A stretch of DNA of 64,000 nucleotides from Lycium barbarum. Its lineage: Eukaryota > Streptophyta > Magnoliopsida > Solanales > Solanaceae. Positions within the stretch are counted from its first letter, which is position 1. Each line of letters opens with the position of its first letter. The DNA is taken from NCBI RefSeq assembly GCF_019175385.1, contig NC_083338.1:95439777-95503776 (forward strand), in the 5' to 3' direction. Made by a program: the position numbers and the translations under genes. This document shows, one piece after another, positions 57,148 to 64,000 of this stretch. The notes under the pieces are model-generated. The model saw only the letters and a list, made by a program, of their open reading frames with translations. It had not been told where the DNA came from and did no database searches.

Positions 57148-57417
57148 TGTAGAAAATAGAATAGTTGTTATGCTTGTACATCTAGTCAGCAGTGCAGTAG
57201 AGGGTTGTACATGATTTGTTATGTTGATTAGTTAGATAGTTAGTGAGTTAATTGTTGTTAAAGATAAGTGTATATATATAGATGATGTAATACTCATTAC
57301 ATACGGTTGAATAGAATATCCCCCAAATATTTCTCTCTCTATTACTTACTATCATCTCCCTCTCTCTATAACCGATATTCACCATTGTTGCCCAAGTTCG
57401 AGCTCTCAATTAAAACA
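57148..57417 (+). mobile_element. 3' LTR of the Copia element
   Basis: A 270-bp LTR, TGTAGAAAATAG to CAATTAAAACA, followed by ACCTT (57418-57422). Confidence 0.95.
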
Positions 57418-57422
57418 ACCTT

Positions 57423-58072
57423 CACAAAAATAGGAAAAAGCTGAAAATGACGGGATAGAGAATTTAACATTCTGAATTATTGTCTCTATATTTTTCACTA
57501 TATATAAATATAATAATAACATTTAATAGAAGAATATAATTTTGTGTTAAATTGATCAAATGAAATTTGTCTATACTAACTTATTCAAAGTAACTACTCA
57601 AACTCTCCATATTTTTGTAGCTACGTTACGATTTTTTTTTTTTTTGCAATAGATACTGGAAGGTTAAAGCACTTCCATGACATTGAATACATTGATTGCC
57701 TTAAAGTGCTAGGCTGAAACACAAACTCCACGTCAGTGTTTTATTATTTACTTCATTTACTTATAACCTCATCTTATTGGAAGGTAGATTTACTTTTTGG
57801 TATAAAAATATGATGGAAATAAGAGTTAACTGAAGGGTAAAATGGTTGTTCAATATTTGATAGACATTTTGATAATTTAATTTTGCACTTCGGATGTTCC
57901 CACTTTTAGAATAGTATGATATGATGTTGGATTTGAAATTTAATTGATTTGATATAATATTGCTCTGTTTGGAGTGTAGGTGCTTATCTTTAAAACATCT
58001 GCGATTAATAGGAGTTCCAGAAGGTAACATCACAAGATCACAGAATCAAAGAGATAGTCCACCTATACATGG
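57423..58072. other. Unassigned AT-rich intergenic DNA
   Basis: No supported ORF or RNA gene. It holds a short T run near 57630-57645. It continues the sequence interrupted at 47075. Confidence 0.6.
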
Positions 58073-58125
58073 CTTTCTTGCAGAGGCGGATGGAGCACTA
58101 CAACTTGGGGTTCAACTGAACCCCA

Positions 58126-58288
58126 TGTTGACACCCAATTTTGTCCCGCCTCTCCTCCGAAATACCTATTTACGCTTCTAATATTTTTGGAAAATTAAAA
58201 TATATATATTATATTTTACTATAATTACTAGCCTTTTATCAATGTCGGCGTTTTGCTATTCTATTACAATACTAATTTTTATTATTAC

Positions 58289-58331
<43 letters not shown>

Positions 58332-61300
58332 ATTATTATAACTCACATTTTATCATTTCAGCACATTTTACCGGCTTATGCACTCACATCGCATTTATCT
58401 TCGCATAATTAAATAAAAGTTTTATTTACTGTGGATTTTCGAAATATTATTGCACGGCTATTACAACGCCATTTTTATCTGAGCATTAATAATTGCATAT
58501 TTTATATCGAGTAATATTTTAACACAAGTTATTTAAATAGGTCTTTTATTTAAAATGTAGTAGCCCAACCAACCCGTACTATTTTCGGATCAATTCATAA
58601 AATTCAGCCCAAATAATTACCCAACCAGTCCACTATTTTAGCCCAATATCCAGTCCATTAACTCCTTGACCCGACCCGAGTCTTGCACAAATGAACCACT
58701 AGGGTTCCCTATCCCTTTCATCTCTTCTTCTCTTTCACGCCGCGCCCCCCTTTCTCCCTTCTCCCCTTCTCCCTCCTTTCTCCCTCATCACCCCCACGTT
58801 ACCTCTCTGACACCCCACTCCCCTCTGCCGCCTCGTCTCCACCATGTCCTGTTCCCCACGTTGTCACTGCCACCCCCACTTCGTCACACCATCCCCCGTT
58901 CCTCTCTTTCATCGTCATCGTCATCTCCTCTCCACCACACCCTGTCCCCCCACGCTCCTCTGTCACTTCCACTTCCTCTGTCACCTCCACTTCCTCTATC
59001 CCCGCTCCTCTCAAGAGAAAAAACCTAATCCACCCTATAAATACAAGTTTTCCAATGCCAAAAAGGGAGGGTTTTTTCGGATTCGGAGAAATCGCAGAAA
59101 TTCCCCCCCCCCCCCCCCCCATAGACAATATTAGTTCTTTAGCAGTATTGTTTGATATCGAGTCGAAATCCACACCATTTTTTGTTCTGTTTTTGCCCTT
59201 GTCATCTGTTTGGATTCGAGGGTATACAAATTCGGGATTCGCAGCGTTTTGAAGTAAATTTGTGGTGTTCGAGTGGATATCGAAACCCCGTACCCCTTTC
59301 GCTGCACCCGAAGAAGGTAATTTCCTTCCTTCAATTATTTTTGGTATTATTTTTTTTTAGCGTTGAAACTGTGTATGTGATTTGTTTGGCTTAGTTGTAT
59401 TCCAGTTCTGTCTGTAGTTATCCTTGGCGTATTAAGCGTGTTTAATTCTGTTTAGTTCGGTTTTGCGACTATTTCAGATTTATGTGCAAGTTTAAATTAA
59501 CCTAGTGCTTTAGTTTCATTTTGTTTGCCTGTATGTCCTAGGATTAATCATGTGCTAGCATTGATTTAGGTAATCTGTCAGTCGTGTTTTGTGTGCCTTA
59601 GTTTTCTTTTGGAATTAGTTAGTCAGAACAACTTATCTAGGATATGTTCTGATTCAGTAGTGTGTAGTTTGGGTCTACAGTTACTTTGTTATGCTATAAA
59701 AGGCTAATTTTATCTCGTTGTATGCTAGGTTAGCCCACAGCCTGTTTAATCAGACTGTCATATGCTTAGTCTCTCTGCCAAATGACTTCAACCCATTATT
59801 ATTCTATATGCTTGGTTCTGAATCCTGTCATTGAATTTATAGTCTCATGTATTCAAGTATTAGGGCCTGGACTCGGATTAGGTGTTTTAATTGCTTAAGT
59901 CTGTGTTAGATTAGTGTAATCCTCGGAGATTCATTGATACTTGTTTATGCTCAGTATTAGTTGGTTTCAGTCACCTATGATTTGTTGAAAGATGAAATCA
60001 GTATGATTAAACATGCTATTAGTATAGTCCGTATATCTTGCTTGATGTGGAAGTAGCCTGGGATGCTGTGTTGGTTCTGTTAACTGAATCAGGATTCTAT
60101 ATTGAGTTGTTGACTCATAATTTATGAAAAACATGGTTAGTTTAAACTTTAATAATGTAGGGGACTTTGCCTAGTCCAGTCCAGTTTGCATATGTCATTC
60201 TAAATTGGTCCTTGTGTCCAAATTCATATGCGGAATCACCAGCAATCTAGTGGTATATCTGATTAAGACCTCCTGCTTAATATTTGAGACTCTGGTTGTT
60301 TTTATTCTCATCACGTATACCTTCCCTTTCTTCTCTAATATTGTCCTCTGTGTCTAAATAGCTAATTCATACCCCTGTTAAATGTGAGTCCAGTGTGCAA
60401 ATTTGTTTGTTTGCTGTTGTGTGCTGTCTCTTTCGAGTGTTTGTTGTAGTGTTTAAAGATCTCGGAATAGGTTCCTCTAAAATGGGTAAAAGCATTTGAA
60501 CACAGTTCTGCCTCTATGTGTGTTCAATTTGTAACACTGGTTGGAACCTGTTGGGATTATGTAGGCTGCTGTTTTGATATTTGAAAAATGTAAAAATCCC
60601 ATCTTGCACTCTAATGTGTCACCTGTTTTGACTAGTATTCTCTTGGGATGTATGCTTCTTGAACATACTTTCTTCTTTTGTTCCCTAATGACCAGTTAGA
60701 CTTCCTTTCCCTCTTTACAGTTCTGTCCATGAAATATGGTAATGAAGTCAGTTTAAGCTCATAAACATAGGCTAGCTTATCGACTTAACGTATGCATTAA
60801 TTACTTGGTTTAACGAGTTTATATCAAAGGTATATGTTAAAGTTATCTAATATGACCCATCTGAGCACTCAGCTATGATCAATTAATATTGACATTGAGA
60901 ATTCTGTGTATATACTCATGCCTAAACCTTTAAGTGCTCAAGTCTGCAGTGCTCCTTTATGAGCTTTGGTTATCGTCACATGCATACTGATGACAATCGA
61001 TTTGAAACACCAGTTGAAAATTGACCTGAAATTTGATATATATTCCTGATAAGTTGTTATTCATTTAATTATCAGTCTCCAATCCTTGACGCTTGTTGGT
61101 TAATTTGCATATGCTCTGAATATACTCAAATATACATGGAATATACATAGTCCCCTGGACTGTTTTAAATCTACATTGTACATGTTCAGCCGTAGTCATT
61201 TGATTTAGTACTAATCCTTTTCCTTTCATTTTGTGCATGACCACCGCATACGAGTCCGAGGGACTCGCTCTTCTTCTGCGTTCGGAGTCAGGCTAAAAGC

Positions 61301-62379
61301 CCAACAAGATTCCCCTCTCTGTCCAGCCCCTATCCGCTGCAAAAAAAATGAATTCTGGGCCAAGCCCAATAGACGTGAACAACCCACAGCATGTTTAAAA
61401 AATGGGCTGAGCCCACTCCCGTCAGCAGCCTAGATTACAGCAGTTTTAAAAATGGGCTGAGCCCATTTAACTTATTTACTCCTCTATTCTATCTTTTTTG
61501 CATTTTAATTTGTATTATGCAATTAACTCTTTGCTTGTTCTATTAATTTAGATAAACCTCAGCAGAATTAGTGGGTTAGTTGAATGGGACGGGTGGTTAA
61601 ATCAAGTATCTAAATATTTCATTTTGAGAAATGTCACTAATATGCAAACATGAACTCTAGTATATTTTATAAATAGCTCTTCAAGTTTGAATCAACCATG
61701 CATTTTTAAAATTAAGCATAGTTAATAAAGGGTAATGGAAAAGAGAAAGAAAACTCCATCTTGTCTAAACTGCAAAATCAATTCGTTTCAAGTATTAAAA
61801 CGTCACAACCCGCATTTCTTCTGTTTATGTGCAAATTATTATATTTTGCAAATTTCATTTTTAATAACACTTTTTAAAGCCATAGCAATATTTATAAGAT
61901 TATCTTTTTTAAAAAATAGCATTATCATATTTTTAAAAGCATTAGTAACATTCGTAAGTTTATTTCAAATAACCTTATTATTTAAAGCTTTAGAAATATT
62001 TACAAACCTTATTTTTAACAGCTTATATTTTCCTTTTAAAACGTTAGCCCTATTGCAAACCAATTTCTTAAAATCCAAATGCCACATTTATATCTTTAAC
62101 TTTAATTAATTAACCTAAGTTTGATCGGATAACCGTAAGTTAACGGATTCTAAAGGATGCCTAACTCCTTCCCTTTAGGATAATATAGAGCCCTTACCTG
62201 GAATCACATTGGTTAAGCAGACTATCAATTGAGGTTTAGTTTTAACTTTGCCTTAGTTAACCTCTAGGTGTCCTAATTCACCGTTAAATTAATTAGGTGA
62301 CGACTCCTTAAAACAAAATAAATAAGAATCACCAATACGTTGTACTCCTAAATTAACCCGGTTAAAATGAGGTATGACA
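58126..62379 (+). mobile_element. Ogre/TAT-type solo LTR
   Basis: 4254 bp, TGTTGACACCCAATTTTGTC to GAGGTATGACA, with perfect CCCCA duplications (58121-58125 and 62380-62384). It has an (ATT)n tract (58276-58336), a GCCCAACC-rich promoter region, CT- and C-rich sequence, a TATA box (59035-59043), a C18 run (about 59103-59120), then about 3 kb of T-rich untranslated sequence and the typical GCCTAACTCCTTCCCTTTAG and TTAGGTGACGACTCC end. No primer site or internal region follows, so it is a solo LTR. Confidence 0.9.
59035..59043 (+). promoter_or_regulatory. TATA box of the Ogre-type solo LTR
   Basis: CTATAAATA about 910 bp from the LTR start, after a pyrimidine-rich block. The paralogous LTR has CTATAAATAG at 11699-11708. 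Confidence 0.6.
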
Positions 62380-62541
62380 CCCCAAACTTTCGATTGGGAC
62401 ATAAATTTATGAGTAAGAATTTATTAAAATTACAATAAATAGTCAATATGAATTCATAACTTTAAAAATATAATGATTTAGTGCTAAAAATTTAAAATGT
62501 TGAACCCCTAGAATATTCCTAGATCGGCCTCTGCTTTCTTG

Positions 62542-62752
62542 TTCCGTCACGCATGGATTTATACCCATGTGATGTATTTTGCACAATAATAATGCACACT
62601 ATATAGAGGTCTCTGTTTTTCTATTGTAGTCAGTTGGGTCCTAAATTTTTATTTAGGAATAAATTTATCCTGTATTTGATTATTTGTATTCAGTTAAAGC
62701 CGGTATAAATTTTATGGAAAAATAACGGTACTATATTATCCTATACAGGATG
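62542..62752. other. Short unassigned interval
   Basis: AT-rich, no feature seen. Confidence 0.5.
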
Positions 62753-62871
62753 TGTTGGAGTCCCACATCGGTGAGAAATGGTGTCCTTGGTCTCCTTATA
62801 TGGTCATGAACAATGCTTTCATTATGAATTAGATTTTCAGGTTGAGTTAGACCAAATATTCATACTTATCA
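62753..62871 (+). mobile_element. TRIM-like short LTR
   Basis: TGTTGGAGTCCCACATCGGT to CATACTTATCA, 119 bp, directly followed by an iMet-type primer site. Very short LTRs with GTCCCACATCGGT are typical of TRIM elements in plants, from memory. No second LTR was found downstream, so the copy is truncated. Confidence 0.6.
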
Positions 62872-62884
62872 TGGTATTAGGGCC
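62872..62884 (+). other. Primer-binding site of the TRIM-like element
   Basis: TGGTATTAGGGCC abuts the LTR end. It resembles the iMet complement TGGTATCAGAGCC with two mismatches. Confidence 0.6.
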
Positions 62885-64000
62885 GCCAATCCTGGGCGTG
62901 TAGTGGGTGTTAGAGCCTGTGGGAAGTTTGGTTGCCCTAAACTAATTGTTTTAGGAATTTGGACTCTAAGTTTTAATGAGAAAATGGCTAAATGAGCCCT
63001 TAATATTTGATCGAAATTCCAACTACACACCAAACATTTGCGGGGGTCCTATGAGGACCTCGTCATTTTAAAAGTGAAATAAATGACTCCCTAAATGCTG
63101 AGGTTGCAAAGAAAGTATATTCCACTCTTTTTGAGAGAGTGAAAGGCAAAAATATATTATTAAAACTTTATTTTTATAAGTAGTTTTTATTTAATATTAA
63201 TCTTGTGATTTTTTAAAAGTATTTTTTTTTTTTTCATTTTCTTTATCTTCGTTCTTCTTCTCTTCAACAGTCGCCGGATTAGTTAACGAAAAATACCATC
63301 GGCCATCACCAATTCTGCCGCATTTTCCTTCTTTTTCCGACAAGAATTTGGCCCACCTTCTTTCGGCCATAAATTCCATTTTTACCATCCTCACGCCACC
63401 ACCAACTTTGCCGCCGCCTCCATTTTTTTTAATGCCCAGTCACTTTTGAGAATGTTGAGCGAATTTAAACTCTACAATCTCTTATTTACCCGGAAAATAT
63501 TTCTCCACCAAATGCCAGTGCCTTTGACGATCCCAATTGCCAGTATTGAGTCAAATTTGAAATTTCTGGCGAGCTCGAGGTCGGAAATAATGGTGCTCCG
63601 GCCTCAAACTGAAAAAAGCGACATCTCCCAGAAAAAAATTTCTTCACCAAATCTAAGAATACAAAATGTCAACCCTCAAACCGAAAAATGTCTCTTGAAA
63701 ATCGTCACATCCAAAATCAGATCTACCCAAAGATGACAAAGAAACAAACTTTACCAACAAAGATCTCCAAATCTAAATGAAATTAAATTTCACAAAAACA
63801 AAAAATTGATTTCGAATCTTACTTATACATAAAGATTTGAACTGGGTAACAAAAGTCAATGAGAAATAAGTGGGGAAAATTAATTTATGAAGGTAAACTT
63901 GATTAATATATGCAGAAAGAAAAAGGCGAGAACTTGCTGCAGATGAAGACGAAGTAAATCCCTTTTAAATTGCAAAAATCTGATTTTTCTCCTTTCAATG
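62885..64000. other. Unassigned DNA, possibly TRIM interior then repeat
   Basis: No recognised domain. The 63446-63736 plus frame (96 aa) and 63197-63394 minus frame (65 aa) overlap a CG-richer patch with CGCCACCACCAACTTTGCCG, but no motif, partner exon or start context supports them. The phrase AATGAGCCCTTAATATTTGATC near 62993 resembles a dispersed plant repeat. Confidence 0.4.

Larger units (their letters stand above)
47081..57417 (+). mobile_element. Copia LTR retrotransposon split by two solo LTRs
   Basis: Both LTRs, PBS, gag, PR, INT, RT, RH and the polypurine tract are in order, with a perfect ACCTT duplication outside. Subtracting the solo LTRs (48643-50786 and 51049-53690) and one copy of each duplication leaves about 5.5 kb, a normal Copia length. 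By eye the LTRs differ at about 12 positions, mostly transitions, plus a 2-bp AT indel, so this is a fairly young insertion and the solo LTRs within it are younger. Confidence 0.95.
58081..62533. mobile_element. hAT MITE split by an Ogre-type solo LTR
   Basis: Termini CAGAGGCGGATGGA and CAGAGGCCGATCTA (inverted) with a perfect 8-bp duplication CTTTCTTG at 58073-58080 and 62534-62541. Without the LTR and its duplication the MITE is only about 190 bp and contains GGGGTTCAACTGAACCCC, a palindrome seen in related MITEs. Noncoding. Confidence 0.9.

Noticed and set aside
58666..59028. Pro/Ser/His-rich open frames (120 and 96 aa) after a promoter-like region
   Set aside because: Pyrimidine-rich U3/leader sequence of the Ogre-type LTR. 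Several overlapping frames are open because the strand is T/C-rich, and no domain or codon bias is seen.
61735..62109. 124-aa Phe/Leu/Ile-rich frame resembling a membrane protein
   Set aside because: AT-rich sequence near the end of the Ogre-type LTR with reiterated TTTAAAGC-type words; low complexity and no match to a family.
63446..63736. 96-aa plus-strand frame near the end of the window
   Set aside because: No domain, no homologue that I recognise, and an equally open opposite-strand frame nearby. Left as unassigned.

Overview
The window looks like heterochromatic nuclear DNA of a dicot plant, probably Solanaceae. The grounds are long Ty3/Gypsy LTRs with TGTCACGACCC-type ends and initiator-Met primer sites, Ogre/TAT-type LTRs that open with TGTTGACACCC, an Athila-like element with a tRNA-Asp-type primer site, and several hAT-like MITEs. 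The family placement rests on remembered repeat signatures, not a search. I found no intact host gene, rRNA, tRNA or CRISPR array. Adding the bounded elements, roughly 55-56 of 64 kb is recognisable transposable element. Every retroelement reading frame seen is broken.

Layout. 1-1827: remnant of a Copia element (integrase, degenerate hinge, no reverse transcriptase) and its 3' LTR. 1981-8475: scattered DNA elements, namely fold-back MITEs at 1981-2395, 3141-3661 and 7521-8192, a 1.3-kb hAT derivative at 5664-6987 with a transposase BED-finger relic, and a probable Helitron 3' end at 8440-8475. 9235-32884: one minus-strand Gypsy insertion bounded by the 5-bp duplication ATCAC. Its 3' LTR is split by an Ogre-type LTR. 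Its interior holds a second truncated Gypsy element and a solo LTR (duplication CCGAA). Its 5' LTR holds a hAT MITE (8-bp duplication, empty site visible in the sister LTR) and a poly(A)-tailed retroposed fragment. 34387-46967: minus-strand Athila-like element (duplication GTAAT) with gag/pro/RT/RH/INT remnants, an extra ORF in the env position, and a rearranged 5' end with two primer-binding sites. 47081-57417: Copia element (duplication ACCTT) split by two solo Gypsy LTRs of opposite orientation (duplications GGTTC and TGCCA). 58081-62533: a hAT MITE (duplication CTTTCTTG) split by a 4.25-kb Ogre-type solo LTR (duplication CCCCA). 62753-62884: a TRIM-like short LTR plus primer site. The last 1.1 kb is unassigned.

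How the parts relate. There is no operon or pathway here. The structure is a stratigraphy of insertions: MITEs and LTR elements were hit by younger LTR elements, which then collapsed to solo LTRs by LTR-LTR recombination. Two features stand out. First, the Athila-like 5' end has captured a piece of its own third ORF between two LTR-end/PBS units. Second, LTRs that otherwise differ share one promoter-proximal plan: a GGAGTTATGG-like block, then a family-specific GC-rich palindrome array, then a TATA box.
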